From positions 1 through 64,000 of the forward strand of contig NZ_MRCC01000018.1 in NCBI RefSeq assembly GCF_001904655.1: DNA of 64,000 bases, given 5' to 3'. Both the position numbers and the translations under genes were made by a program. Positions 9,586-17,959 of this stretch are shown piece after piece (the first letter of the stretch is position 1; the number at the start of each line of letters is the position of its first letter). The notes beneath the pieces were generated by a model. It was not told the DNA's origin. It searched no databases and saw only the letters and a program-made list of their open reading frames with translations. The DNA comes from Chroogloeocystis siderophila 5.2 s.c.1. GTDB lineage: Bacteria; Cyanobacteriota; Cyanobacteriia; Cyanobacteriales; Chroococcidiopsidaceae.

Positions 9586-10371
9586 TTAATCTTCTGCTCC
9601 TACCATTAATTGCTTTAAAGAATCAAGTCCTTTTTTTACGCGACGCGAAACGGTGACAACGCTAATACCTAAGTGTTCTGCCACTTCTTTCTGCGTCAAA
9701 TCATATAAAAACACAAATTTCAAAATTTCGTGCGTGCGTTTCTCTAATTGATACAACGATTGTTGTAAACGAAGTCGGTCTTCTTGTGCGAGTTGAAAGC
9801 TACGATAGTCGGAATCCGGAACGATTTCTCCTAAGCAGGTTGTTCCTTCGTCAGATTCTTGGACAGGCATATCTAAGCTTAAAGGAGCGCGATTTGCCCA
9901 CGCAAGTTTGACCTCTTGCCACTCCTCAATAGAAATATTCAATGCTTCAGCGATTTCGGTATCTGATGGTTGACGGTTATATTTCTGACGTAACTCGCGG
10001 GCGACACCTACAGCTTGCTGCTGTAAGGCTAACCAGCGGCGCGGAATGCGCACCATCACGCCTTTATCGCGTAAGTAATGCTGAATCTCGCCGCGAATAT
10101 ATGGAACCGCGAAGGAACTAAACGCATGACCTTTAGACAATTCAAAGCGCTCAACAGCGCGAATTAAGCCAATGCAGCCCACTTGTAGTAAATCTTCATA
10201 ACTTTCTGTGCATTGATTGCTCCAGTAGTGTGCCTCTTTTCGTACTAACCCTAAATTGAGGGTAACAAGCTGGTTGCGGATCGTTTGAGAGCGACCTTGC
10301 TCGTAATCTCGCAGTAGAGTTGCACTTTTTTGCTTCAATTCGTTGTGATTCGCGGTATAACTTAGCACCAT
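9586..10371 (-). CDS. sigF: Group 3 RNA polymerase sigma factor, SigF type
   Basis: An alternative sigma factor of 261 residues. Region 2 is seen in QVGCIGLIRAVERFELSKG and FSSFAVPYIRGEIQHYLRDK (core binding and -10 recognition). Region 3 is in ARELRQKYNRQPSDTEIAE, and region 4 ends with the helix-turn-helix DLTQKEVAEHLGISVVTVSR. There is no region 1.1 or non-conserved insert, which fits group 3. SigF of Synechocystis controls pilus and surface-appendage genes and stress responses. The PilP-like lipoprotein gene 130 bp downstream fits that theme, but this is context only. Confidence 0.85.
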   Translation of the reverse strand: MVLSYTANHNELKQKSATLLRDYEQGRSQTIRNQLVTLNLGLVRKEAHYWSNQCTESYEDLLQVGCIGLIRAVERFELSKGHAFSSFAVPYIRGEIQHYLRDKGVMVRIPRRWLALQQQAVGVARELRQKYNRQPSDTEIAEALNISIEEWQEVKLAWANRAPLSLDMPVQESDEGTTCLGEIVPDSDYRSFQLAQEDRLRLQQSLYQLEKRTHEILKFVFLYDLTQKEVAEHLGISVVTVSRRVKKGLDSLKQLMVGAED

Positions 10372-11053
10372 AATTACAGTAATAATTGAATAACAATAAA
10401 GGCGTTACTACTGCGTCGCGCCACTAATTGCTCTTGTCTGCTGAAACAATTGATAGCATTAAAGCTAAGTAGCACGCTAGCCAGCCTAAATAAGCTAAAA
10501 ATAATTATTCAACGCTTAAATTAGCCAATAACAGCATCTAAAGAAGGTTGACTATCTTCAGCTTAGATTGTTCGCTGCTGACTAATTTAGAGTATTAATT
10601 TTTTCTGTTTTGATACCACCGAAATAACACTGAAGTTTCTCTGTACTGATTTAGATTCTCCTCAAAAACCCGTAAGATACGTACTTTTTGCTGAAATTGG
10701 TGACTTGAGATATGAGGTTGAATTTGTATCAGGCTACAAAAAAATAAACAACTAAACTATGACTATAAAGCCATTAGCATTTAGCTGTTGGTTGTTAGCA
10801 ATAAGCAAGGCTGCGTAAGAGTTCACCTGTACATGAACTTATAGGAAGGAAAACGCAGAGCGTCTTTATTTATATTTATGACTTTTAATCCTGGAATTTT
10901 GCTAAAAGCTCGCTTTTTTACAATTTGTCTTCATGAATAACCTATATGGATGGTTAATAGCTGGTTTGATATTATGAATTTTTATAGTGATAAACAACGA
11001 GAACGGCTATTGCTAATACTCAGTCAGTAGCCACTTTACAACAGCAGCGGTCA
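10372..11053. other. Intergenic region upstream of sigF, no gene seen
   Basis: About 680 bp of AT-rich sequence between the sigF start and the psbO terminator. All frames are broken by frequent stops, and I found no tRNA, riboswitch or recognizable repeat apart from a weak palindrome (AGTTCA...TGAACT, about 10820-10840). The sigF promoter should lie in its left part. Confidence 0.5.
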
Positions 11054-11080
11054 ATAAAAAAGAGAGACTAAACACCCTCT
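11054..11080 (-). terminator. Rho-independent terminator of psbO
   Basis: On the minus strand, AGAGGG, an 8-nt loop and CTCTCT form a 6-bp stem (one G-U pair) followed directly by TTTTTATTG. It lies about 125 nt downstream of the psbO stop codon and in the right orientation. Confidence 0.65.
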
Positions 11081-11206
11081 TTACAAAATCTATAATTACG
11101 CTAAAGCCACTTTAATTTGCGACCCCACATGGAGGAGATGGAAAGGACTGAGACATCTTTTTGAATCCTTCCGTATCTCCTATAACGTTACGTTAACAGC
11201 GAGGTT

Positions 11207-12040
11207 CTAGGTTGTTGGTTCAATTCGAGCATAAAACAGACCACGAATCTTGACATCTAGAGCTTCACGCGCTCCTAAGTCAGTATCTGATGGCTGTTCG
11301 CTCTCAAATGTACCTGCAATTTCACCGGTGCTGCTATCTACTTTAGCAACTTGCAAGGAAATCCTGCCCTTTAAGTTTGGAGTTTGCTTGCGGTTTGCCC
11401 GAATGAGTTCTTCACTGTCGGCTTGCGCGGGAAGCGCAACTGCATTATCGTAACCTGTTACAACACCACGACCTTTAGGATCGAGGAATGCACCAGAACG
11501 ATACGAAGGCACTTTGAATTCACCTTCAAAATCGGTAGAAGTGTTGATGCTAGTCAATCCTGGTTGGGTTTGGGCAACTAGATCCTTAATCGTGAATAGA
11601 AAAGGAACTCGTTCGCCTCCAGGAAGCTGCACAGTAATTGCTTGGAAGTCAAGCCCGTCTTCTTCAACAAATGTTAGACTGCCATCACTATTTACATTGA
11701 GCTTGCCTTGTACTTGGTCAATTGTAGAAGTGTAACGAGTCAACAATTTTCCAGCAATATATTCTGGTTTTTGGCGTTTATTCGTGGGTTCTTCTTTCAC
11801 AAAAAAGGTGGTTGGTTCCAAGCATAGCTCAACTATTCTGTATGACTGATTAGAATCTATGGCAATGGAACCACGCGTTGTTTCTGATAGTTGTGGACAT
11901 TTGTTAGCTAGACCTGTACCTCTGATCTGGTCATAGGTGAGTACATCTCTACTGCTAGCAGAGGCAGGACCCTCACTACAAGCGGTTAGTACACCCAGGC
12001 ACATTGCCAAAAATGCAACAATTAGAGCGCGATACCTCAT
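11207..12040 (-). CDS. psbO: Photosystem II manganese-stabilizing protein PsbO
   Basis: Extrinsic 33-kDa subunit on the lumenal side of photosystem II that stabilizes the Mn4CaO5 cluster. From the ATG at 12040 (MRYRALIVAFLAMCLG) the precursor has 277 residues, the normal length. The in-frame extension to 12133 is not needed because GAGG sits just upstream of ATG 12040. An N-terminal signal peptide with a lipobox-like LTAC precedes the mature protein. Cys residues in NKCPQL and VELCLEP are the conserved disulfide pair. Conserved family blocks such as LTYDQIRGTGLANKCP and GRGVVTGYDNAVALPA are present. The gene is monocistronic with its own terminator. Confidence 0.97.
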   Translation of the reverse strand: MRYRALIVAFLAMCLGVLTACSEGPASASSRDVLTYDQIRGTGLANKCPQLSETTRGSIAIDSNQSYRIVELCLEPTTFFVKEEPTNKRQKPEYIAGKLLTRYTSTIDQVQGKLNVNSDGSLTFVEEDGLDFQAITVQLPGGERVPFLFTIKDLVAQTQPGLTSINTSTDFEGEFKVPSYRSGAFLDPKGRGVVTGYDNAVALPAQADSEELIRANRKQTPNLKGRISLQVAKVDSSTGEIAGTFESEQPSDTDLGAREALDVKIRGLFYARIEPTT

Positions 12041-12699
12041 GGTCAACCTCAATCTTTTAACTTTGTATTTAACCTGCAAACATAATCTGCCAAGGGAATT
12101 GAATATTAGGCGCATATCAACTTGTTTTACCAAGAGCTATAGCACAACGGCATGACAGTCCTTACGACGACGATAGACAGTCGCGCTTCAACGCTCGTAC
12201 TCGGTGGAAAAATATAGGGGGTAAATGGCATTTTACTTGTACCTATAGAACTTACCTTTAGAGATTCATTGAACCGCTGGGATTTAGCTCAGGTCTGACG
12301 GTTTGCAGAATGGATCAGCCCAGATCCCAATACAAAATTTTACACGGCGATGTCGCCAATACATTGAACATTACACAAACTAAGACAATACTGTTGTCAA
12401 GTTGACGTAATACTGTCGATATTAAAGAAAATTCAACCACACAAAGGTAGGCATTTTTTTTGTAAATTATTTTATCAATTTGCCCAAGTTACGGTTAATT
12501 TAAGTTGACGAAATGCCCAAAATGTGTAACATATTTGCAAAAAAGAGGAGCGCACGATAGAAGTGGGCATGATGGATGTGATTGATACTTTCCACTGGAG
12601 AACATGATTGTACAGAATTTGACCATTTGCCTGATTCATTTGCTCTAAATTATTTTATTGTTTTGCTTGAAACCGCAGGGCAGGATTGCGTAACAAGTA
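12041..12699. other. Intergenic region upstream of psbO
   Basis: About 660 bp between the divergent psbO and the gene at 12700. The minus-strand psbO promoter and leader must lie here, and GAGG sits 6 nt before the psbO ATG. I cannot place the -10 and -35 elements with confidence. No ORF, tRNA or repeat is recognized. The stretch is AT-rich with a poly-T run near 12457. Confidence 0.5.
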
Positions 12700-13095
12700 G
12701 TGCAACAGATTGAAGAAGGAACCCTAATTTTGAGTCAGGACAATCAGCAGGCTGAACTGCAAGCGATCGTCGGTGCTGTACGTACTTTGGCAGCGAACTG
12801 TCAAGGTAATAATATTGCTCTTTTAGCTGTACTGCGGCAGTTAGAGGAACTACACCGAGAAATTCGCGATGGCATATTTCAAGCATCTTTGCCAGATAAT
12901 CGTCAAGCGCTATACGCGTTACTTAGAGATATTGAATCGCAAGGTGGCTGGCCTTATATTGAGCGCATGAGACTACAAGCCTTGTTCGCGAACTGGGAAG
13001 CAGCGACACAAAGCAATCACATCGCGGATGAGACGAAAACTGATGTTACTAAGACTTTAGAATCGCACAATGGTGAAGTAACAATTTGGGACTAA
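12700..13095 (+). CDS. Conserved cyanobacterial protein of unknown function
   Basis: An acidic soluble protein of 131 residues from a GTG at 12700, or 121 from a TTG at 12730. The latter has AGAAGGA upstream and gives MSQDNQQAELQAIVG, which I think is more likely. The middle is predicted to be all helical (QAIVGAVRTLAANCQGNNIALLAVLRQLEELHREIRDGIF). A second conserved block is YALLRDIESQGGWPYIERMRL. No known catalytic motif is seen. It lies upstream of pepA on the same strand, but a spacer with STRR repeats separates them. Confidence 0.65.
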   Translation: MQQIEEGTLILSQDNQQAELQAIVGAVRTLAANCQGNNIALLAVLRQLEELHREIRDGIFQASLPDNRQALYALLRDIESQGGWPYIERMRLQALFANWEAATQSNHIADETKTDVTKTLESHNGEVTIWD

Positions 13096-13097
13096 GA

Positions 13098-13174
13098 GCG
13101 AGTGGTTAGTGGCTAGGGATTAGTGACGATAAGAATTCCTTACTCTGACCCCTGACCTCCGACCCCTGATCCCT
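13098..13174. repeat. STRR-like short intergenic repeats
   Basis: Two blocks of reiterated units: GTGGTTAGTGGCTAGGGATTAG (13102-13123, TAGTGGC type) and CTCTGACCCCTGACC with following CCGACCCCTGATCCC (TGACCCC type). The same motif families recur before the kinase at 45686-45710 and in the spacers near 42460, 47215, 50925 and 60360. These are short tandemly repeated repetitive sequences typical of cyanobacterial spacers. Confidence 0.6.
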
Positions 13175-13220
13175 ATAATTTGAGCGATACTGGTACAAGA
13201 AGCTTTAATACAGAACAGAA

Positions 13221-14696
13221 ATGGAAATTCGAGCAATTGATACCCCGCTTCTAGATTGGACTGGGGATTGTCTTGCTATTGGCTTATTTGAGGAAACGGA
13301 GGAGTTACAGGGTGATGTAGCTCAACTCAACGATAAGTTTGCTGGGGCGCTGAAGGAAATTATTGAGGAAACTGAATTCAAAGGTAAAGAAGGGAGTAGT
13401 GCGGTAACGCGAATTGGTGGCGCAAGCCCAGTGCGGAAAGTATTCTTGATCGGGTTGGGAAATCAAGAAACGCTGAAATTAGACAGTTTGCGCCGCGCTG
13501 GTGCTACAGTGGCTCGATTAGCCAAAAAAGAGAAGTGTAAAATGGTAGGCGTGGATTTACCGACAGTAGATAACGCTCCTGCCGCAACCGTACAAGCGAT
13601 CGCCGAAGGCTTACAACTTGCTTCCTATCAAGACAATCGCTTTAAGTCTGAACCCGAAGAGAAAGTTGTAGTTGAACGCGTTGATTTACTGGGATTTGCA
13701 GGACAAGAAGCGGCGATCGCCCGTGCAAATTCGATTTGTGCGGGAGTCAACTTGGCACGCGAATTAGTCGCCGCGCCAGCCAACGAAGTGACGCCAATTA
13801 CACTCGCTGAAACTGCGCAGAGAATTGCCGATGAACACGGATTACAGGTTGAAATTCTCGAACGCGAGGAATGTGAAAAACTGGGTATGGGAGCTTTTTT
13901 AGGCGTTGCCCAAGCTTCTGATTTACCACCTAAGTTTATTCACCTGACTTACAAACCCGAAGGGACGCCAAAGCGTAAACTAGCGATTATTGGTAAAGGT
14001 TTAACGTTTGATTCTGGCGGCTTAAACATCAAAGCAGGTCCAGGTAGCAGCATTGAGATGATGAAAATGGACATGGGCGGGGCTGGTGCGACGTTAGGCG
14101 CGGCAAAAGCGATCGCGCAACTTAAGCCGGATGTCGAAGTTCATTTTATTAGTGCGGCAACCGAGAATATGATTAGCGGTCGCGCGATGCATCCTGGCGA
14201 CATTCTCAAGGCTTCTAACGGCAAAACGATCGAAGTCAACAACACCGATGCGGAAGGTCGATTAACTTTAGCTGATGCGCTTGTCTTTGCAGAGAAGTTG
14301 GGCGTTGATGCGATTGTTGATTTAGCAACACTCACGGGTGCGTGTATTATTGCCTTGGGCGATGAAATTGCAGGCTTGTTCTCGCCTGATGATGAACTAG
14401 CACAACAACTGACCCAAGCTGCGGAAGTGGCTGGCGAAAAACTTTGGCGGATGCCGTTTGAGGAGAAATACTTTGAAGGGCTAAAATCTGGAATTGCTGA
14501 CTTTAAGAATACAGGACCGCGTGGGGGTGGCTCGATTACCGCTGCGTTGTTCTTGAAACAGTTTGTTAAGGAAACGCCTTGGGCGCATTTGGATATTGCA
14601 GGTCCTGTTTGGACTGACAAAGAAAATGGATGTAGCAACCCTGGTGCTACGGGTTATGGCGTACGCACATTAGTTCATTGGGTTCTTAGCAATTAG
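13221..14696 (+). CDS. pepA: Leucyl aminopeptidase (M17)
   Basis: Cytosolic two-metal aminopeptidase that removes N-terminal residues, 491 residues. The N-terminal ~170 residues are the macro-like regulatory domain. The catalytic domain shows the metal- and substrate-binding Lys/Asp segment [16 protein letters not shown] and the family signature [14 protein letters not shown]. The Arg of this signature positions the bicarbonate. Length and motif order match typical cyanobacterial PepA. It is free-standing, preceded by an STRR spacer and followed by convergent minus-strand genes. Confidence 0.96.
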   Translation: MEIRAIDTPLLDWTGDCLAIGLFEETEELQGDVAQLNDKFAGALKEIIEETEFKGKEGSSAVTRIGGASPVRKVFLIGLGNQETLKLDSLRRAGATVARLAKKEKCKMVGVDLPTVDNAPAATVQAIAEGLQLASYQDNRFKSEPEEKVVVERVDLLGFAGQEAAIARANSICAGVNLARELVAAPANEVTPITLAETAQRIADEHGLQVEILEREECEKLGMGAFLGVAQASDLPPKFIHLTYKPEGTPKRKLAIIGKGLTFDSGGLNIKAGPGSSIEMMKMDMGGAGATLGAAKAIAQLKPDVEVHFISAATENMISGRAMHPGDILKASNGKTIEVNNTDAEGRLTLADALVFAEKLGVDAIVDLATLTGACIIALGDEIAGLFSPDDELAQQLTQAAEVAGEKLWRMPFEEKYFEGLKSGIADFKNTGPRGGGSITAALFLKQFVKETPWAHLDIAGPVWTDKENGCSNPGATGYGVRTLVHWVLSN

Positions 14697-14734
14697 ACAG
14701 CTATAGGGCAGCGAGTATGATGATAACTCCTGCC

Positions 14735-14914
14735 TTATTTTTGCTTTTGTTGTTCGTCAGTAATCGCCTGTTTGATTTCTGGCTTATCGAGGAGGTCTTT
14801 CGCCATATCCATAAACTTAAGGCTATCTGGATGAATAGTTTTTCTTTGTAGTGTTGGTATAGCTTCAGAATCAAACTGGTCTTCTGGAGGTGGAGATGGG
14901 CGATCTGAATACAT
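14735..14914 (-). CDS. Small conserved hydrophilic protein, 59 residues
   Basis: A gene of 59 codons plus stop that is easy to miss because of its size. On the minus strand it starts at an ATG at 14914 with AAGGA 4 nt upstream and ends in TAA at 14735. The product begins MYSDRPSPPPEDQFDSEA and has an amphipathic helical second half (SLKFMDMAKDLLDKPEIKQA). The codon pattern and strong ribosome binding site support it. An overlapping 88-codon frame in the same region looks spurious (basic, no conserved features). No function is known. A strong hairpin separates it from the upstream YkvA-family gene. Confidence 0.6.
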   Translation of the reverse strand: MYSDRPSPPPEDQFDSEAIPTLQRKTIHPDSLKFMDMAKDLLDKPEIKQAITDEQQKQK

Positions 14915-14996
14915 ACGTTCCTTGCTGAACTCGCCTTTAGAAAAATTCTAGCGAATTTTATCGACAATTAAGCTTAACACTTGTACTAGCTAAAAG

Positions 14997-15039
14997 TCCC
15001 TCCTGTTATCTTGTGCGATCGCTGGTGATAAAGGAGGGA
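14997..15039 (-). terminator. Hairpin terminator after the YkvA-family gene
   Basis: TCCCTCCTGTTATC and GATAAAGGAGGGA form a 13-bp stem with one bulged base around a 16-nt loop that contains a HIP1 site (GCGATCGC). On the minus strand it starts 11 nt beyond the stop at 15050 and is followed by CTTTTA. The T-tract is short, so termination is likely but not certain. Confidence 0.55.
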
Positions 15040-15049
15040 AACTGAGTCG

Positions 15050-15358
15050 CTATTTGACCGATACCGCATCAACGTCAATAGTGCTTGCTGTTGTACCCGT
15101 ATTTGCATCAGCGGCCTGTTGTTGAGTGTTAGCTTTACGTGCTTTGACACCTTCCATCAACATCTGAGAAACTTCTGCAACTAAGAGTGATAGCAAAAAG
15201 ACATCATCCACTTGCCCGACAACTGGCAGAAAATCTGGTGCAATATCAAACGGTAGCAGAAAATAAAACGCTGTCCCTAAGATTACCCACCAGCGATATT
15301 TAGGATTGCGCAGGAGATTCCGATACCAATTATAAACCGCTTGGATGCTAAAGTTCAT
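15050..15358 (-). CDS. YkvA/DUF1232 family membrane protein
   Basis: 102 residues. The conserved DUF1232 core lies at about residues 18-70: YRWWVILGTAFYFLLPFDIAPD, then FLPVVGQVDDVFLLSLLV. The LPFDIAPDxLPVVGxxDD pattern is the family signature, at the end of one hydrophobic segment and the start of another. A low-complexity Thr/Ala tail follows. Members are small membrane proteins of unknown biochemical role. The gene appears monocistronic with its own terminator. Confidence 0.85.
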   Translation of the reverse strand: MNFSIQAVYNWYRNLLRNPKYRWWVILGTAFYFLLPFDIAPDFLPVVGQVDDVFLLSLLVAEVSQMLMEGVKARKANTQQQAADANTGTTASTIDVDAVSVK

Positions 15359-15867
15359 AAAACATAATTACCTTACAGTTACTTTTATCCTGACAGACGT
15401 GACAGCAAATTTATGGTAGAAATAACCGTCTGCTTTTTGTTTGGGAAATGCTACCTGCAACATTTCGCAAGACCTTCCTCCAGATAGGTGTGGCTGAAAT
15501 TGAAGTTATTTGCTAGTTTCTACAATTAATTGCTTTAAACTACTGGCGAGATGATGTTATTGAGCTAGCTGTTTATAAGATAGACAAATATAAACTATGG
15601 TGCTGAAGATGAAACGGTATTGCCTGCATCTAACCAACGGCAATTCTGCGACTTCGTTAGACGCGATCGTAGTTTGTCTCTCTAAAAAATCAGATATGCT
15701 TTGAAGACAATCTTGATCTATTCTAAATCCGAGGTGTAAAGGCTCTGATCGATATCGCTGAAGCAGGATGACAAGTAATCTGGTGCGTCGAGCATAACTA
15801 TTGACGACGTGACTTGCATAATGAGGTACTTTGCAAAAAGTCTAGTGAACGGAGGCACGCGGAAACG
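15359..15867. other. Intergenic region upstream of exbB-like gene
   Basis: About 500 bp between the divergent YkvA-family gene and the ExbB-like gene. Frames are broken and no RNA gene or repeat is recognized. GGAGG at 15851-15855 serves as the ribosome binding site for the GTG at 15868. Confidence 0.5.
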
Positions 15868-16608
15868 GTGGATGTTATAGAAATATTTAGAAATGGTGGA
15901 CCAGCAATGTTACCCTTGCTGGCGCTATCGATTTTGTCTTTGAGTGTAATTATCGAGCGCTTGTGGTTTTGGTTTAGGATTCTGAACCAGGAACGCGAAA
16001 TCGTCAACCGCATTCTTTATGCAGCGCGCGATAATTGGGCTGGCGCGACGCAGCTTGCCAAAAGAGCAACAGATCAACCTATTGGGAGATTTCTTTATGC
16101 GCCTTTGCGCTTATCTCGACCTGATCCAGAACTCTTTCGCCTGGCGTTAGAATCAACGGCAGAAGACGAGTTAGCAGCAATGCGCCAAGGAGAAAAAATC
16201 CTCGAAGCAGTGATTGCACTAGCCCCCTTACTTGGTTTGCTGGGAACTGTACTCGGCTTAATTCGGTCTTTGCGAAATATTCGTCTTGGCGATCTTGGAA
16301 CTGCTTCGGCGGCGGGCGTTACCTTGGGTATCGGTGAATCACTGATTAGTACAGCGGCTGGTCTTGTGGTCGCGATCGTGAGCTTAGCATTTTATCGATT
16401 GTTCCAAGCTTTTGTTGTTAACCAAGTCAAAGTTTTTCGGAAAGCAGGAAGTGAGTTAGAAGTTTTGTATCGCCAAACTTGGGGTGATAGTAGTGCTGAT
16501 ATTCAAAGCGCTACACCGCGCACAAATATTGTTCAGCGTGATACCACCGAAGGTTATCGTATTCCCCCACGTTCGGAAAAGAAAGGTCCTGATACTTCAC
16601 CGCTGTAA
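15868..16608 (+). CDS. exbB: MotA/TolQ/ExbB proton channel family protein
   Basis: Inner-membrane channel subunit that, with ExbD, uses the proton gradient to drive outer-membrane transport. From a GTG at 15868 with GGAGG 12 nt upstream it has 246 residues. An upstream in-frame TTG at 15814 lacks a ribosome binding site. Membrane segments are at about residues 12-35, 115-140 and 150-175. The conserved core is [20 protein letters not shown] and the third segment starts [16 protein letters not shown] hydrophilic C-terminal tail follows. The next gene encodes ExbD, so the pair forms a unit. No TonB or receptor gene is in the window. Confidence 0.9.
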   Translation: MDVIEIFRNGGPAMLPLLALSILSLSVIIERLWFWFRILNQEREIVNRILYAARDNWAGATQLAKRATDQPIGRFLYAPLRLSRPDPELFRLALESTAEDELAAMRQGEKILEAVIALAPLLGLLGTVLGLIRSLRNIRLGDLGTASAAGVTLGIGESLISTAAGLVVAIVSLAFYRLFQAFVVNQVKVFRKAGSELEVLYRQTWGDSSADIQSATPRTNIVQRDTTEGYRIPPRSEKKGPDTSPL

Positions 16609-16718
16609 GCTTCTTCATCTGAGTAGCTTATGTTAACAAGTTTTCTCCTCACACGTTAATTGCGAGTTGACAACAAAAGTCAACTTTCTGGATCTAAAAT
16701 CTTTTTCAATGTTCCAAC

Positions 16719-17297
16719 ATGAAAATCAATTTACATTCTCCAATTGAAGAAGTTCAAGTTCAAATTATTCCGCTGATCGATGTCATTTTTTGTATCTTGA
16801 CGTTTTTCTTGTTGGCGGCATTACAATTTACTCGGCAGCAAGCGATTAATGTAGACTTACCTAGAGCCACTACAGGGACACCGCCGGAGATTCGCCAAAC
16901 TTTAATTGTGACATTGGATGCGATCGGACAAACGTATGTTGAGCAAGAGCCAGTATCGCGCGATCAACTCACGCAGCGATTGCAGGCGTATCGCCAGGCA
17001 AATCCAGAAGGCATCATGGTGTTAAATGCTTCACGGACTGCGAGTTACAACGAAGTCATTCAAGTCCTCGATCTTCTCCGCGCAGTTGGCGGTGATCGCG
17101 TTGCTCTAGCAACGCTACCAGGCGATACTAATCCTGGTGTCAGCCCTACAGTTCCCGTTGTTCCTGGAGTTGTCCCTTCACCAGGCACAACGCCAACTAT
17201 CCCACAAGACAATCTTAACGCCCCGATTCCAACAATTCCTCCTGTACCTGCTCCTAATCAATCCCCAATTTCTCCGACAACACCTGCGGTTCCATAA
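16719..17297 (+). CDS. exbD: ExbD/TolR family biopolymer transport protein
   Basis: Partner of the preceding ExbB-like channel, 192 residues. It has a short cytoplasmic N-terminus, one membrane segment (about residues 18-38) containing the conserved proton-carrying Asp in IIPLIDVIFCILTFFLL, and a periplasmic domain (about 45-140). Unusually the C-terminus is extended by a ~50-residue Pro/Thr-rich tail (residues ~143-192) that standard ExbD proteins of ~140 residues lack. It may span or bind peptidoglycan (inferred). Start ATG at 16719, 110 bp after exbB. Confidence 0.9.
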   Translation: MKINLHSPIEEVQVQIIPLIDVIFCILTFFLLAALQFTRQQAINVDLPRATTGTPPEIRQTLIVTLDAIGQTYVEQEPVSRDQLTQRLQAYRQANPEGIMVLNASRTASYNEVIQVLDLLRAVGGDRVALATLPGDTNPGVSPTVPVVPGVVPSPGTTPTIPQDNLNAPIPTIPPVPAPNQSPISPTTPAVP

Positions 17298-17431
17298 GGA
17301 ATAATTTAGTCCGCACTAGAAGCACTGAATTTCTGCCAATTTGTAGATGTATAATTGCTTTTGCTTAAGGTAGTTTATTGTCAACAATGAACTTTAGATA
17401 AATCATCAATTTTTAAGCTGAGGATATACTT

Positions 17432-17791
17432 ATGTTGGTAGAGCTTTTAATCGCATGGTTGGTAAGCGCATCAAGCTTACTACTAGTGACCAAATTACCT
17501 GTAGGAGTTGAAGTCGATAGTACTCCTAAGGCCTTTATTTCAGCAGCAGTTTTGGGAATTGTAGCGGCTGTAGTTAATCCTATTTTAAAAGCCGTATTTT
17601 TTATTCCTAATGTAGTAACATTTGGTTTATTATCTGGTGTTTTCACCTTCATTATTGGTGCTATTAGTTTAGCTGTTGCAGCTTCTTTAGTAAGTGGATT
17701 TCGCTTACGTGCAGGAATTTGGAGTGCTTTAATCGGAGCATTAGCACTCTCAGTTGTGAGCAATCTAATATATGGTTTTGTCTCTCTGTAG
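17432..17791 (+). CDS. YvlD-like (phage holin family IV) membrane protein
   Basis: A 119-residue integral membrane protein with four hydrophobic segments (about residues 3-20, 34-58, 60-85 and 92-115). The pattern LLIAWLVSASSLLLVTKLP, followed by AAVLGIVAAVVNPILK, is typical of the YvlD/phage-holin-family-IV proteins. Despite the name these are widespread chromosomal proteins, often linked to envelope stress, and nothing here indicates a phage. GAGG lies 10 nt before the ATG at 17432. Confidence 0.8.
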   Translation: MLVELLIAWLVSASSLLLVTKLPVGVEVDSTPKAFISAAVLGIVAAVVNPILKAVFFIPNVVTFGLLSGVFTFIIGAISLAVAASLVSGFRLRAGIWSALIGALALSVVSNLIYGFVSL

Positions 17792-17810
17792 AAAATGAAT
17801 TGCCCTGCGA

Positions 17811-17940
17811 CTGAAGTCGGGGTTATCCAAGTCAAGTGTGCCTCCGCACACTGTTGGTAAGAAATATGAAGGGTAAGTTATGTTTGAAGTTCACTGAGGT
17901 GAACTTTGTTTATTTAGCGGCGAATTTATTCACTGAGTCT
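17811..17940 (-). repeat. Dispersed structured intergenic repeat, copy B
   Basis: Best-formed copy of the element also seen at 6485-6602. CTGAAGTCGGGG is followed by a perfect hairpin GTGTGC-CTCC-GCACAC, then a second hairpin GTTCAC-TGAG-GTGAAC, then TTTGTTTATTTAGCGGCGAA. Relative to copy A the second hairpin has different arms but is still paired, i.e. compensatory change. It sits between convergent genes and might act as a terminator for lysC. Confidence 0.65.
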
Positions 17941-17959
17941 TGTTGCTAGAGAGTTATTG

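Noticed and set aside
10820-10845. Palindrome AGTTCA...TGAACT as a fourth copy of the dispersed repeat
   Set aside because: Only the hairpin arm resembles the element. The flanking CTGAAGTC and TTTAGTAGCG sequences are absent.
14701-14967. 88-codon minus-strand frame downstream of pepA
   Set aside because: It overlaps a better-supported 59-codon gene in another frame, has no ribosome binding site and shows odd composition.
16640-16660. CTCCTCACAC as a Yfr1 small RNA motif
   Set aside because: The match is to the short loop motif only. The two flanking hairpins of Yfr1 are not present.
17432-17791. Phage holin as evidence of a prophage
   Set aside because: The gene belongs to the chromosomal YvlD-like family. 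No lysin, tail, capsid or integrase gene is nearby.
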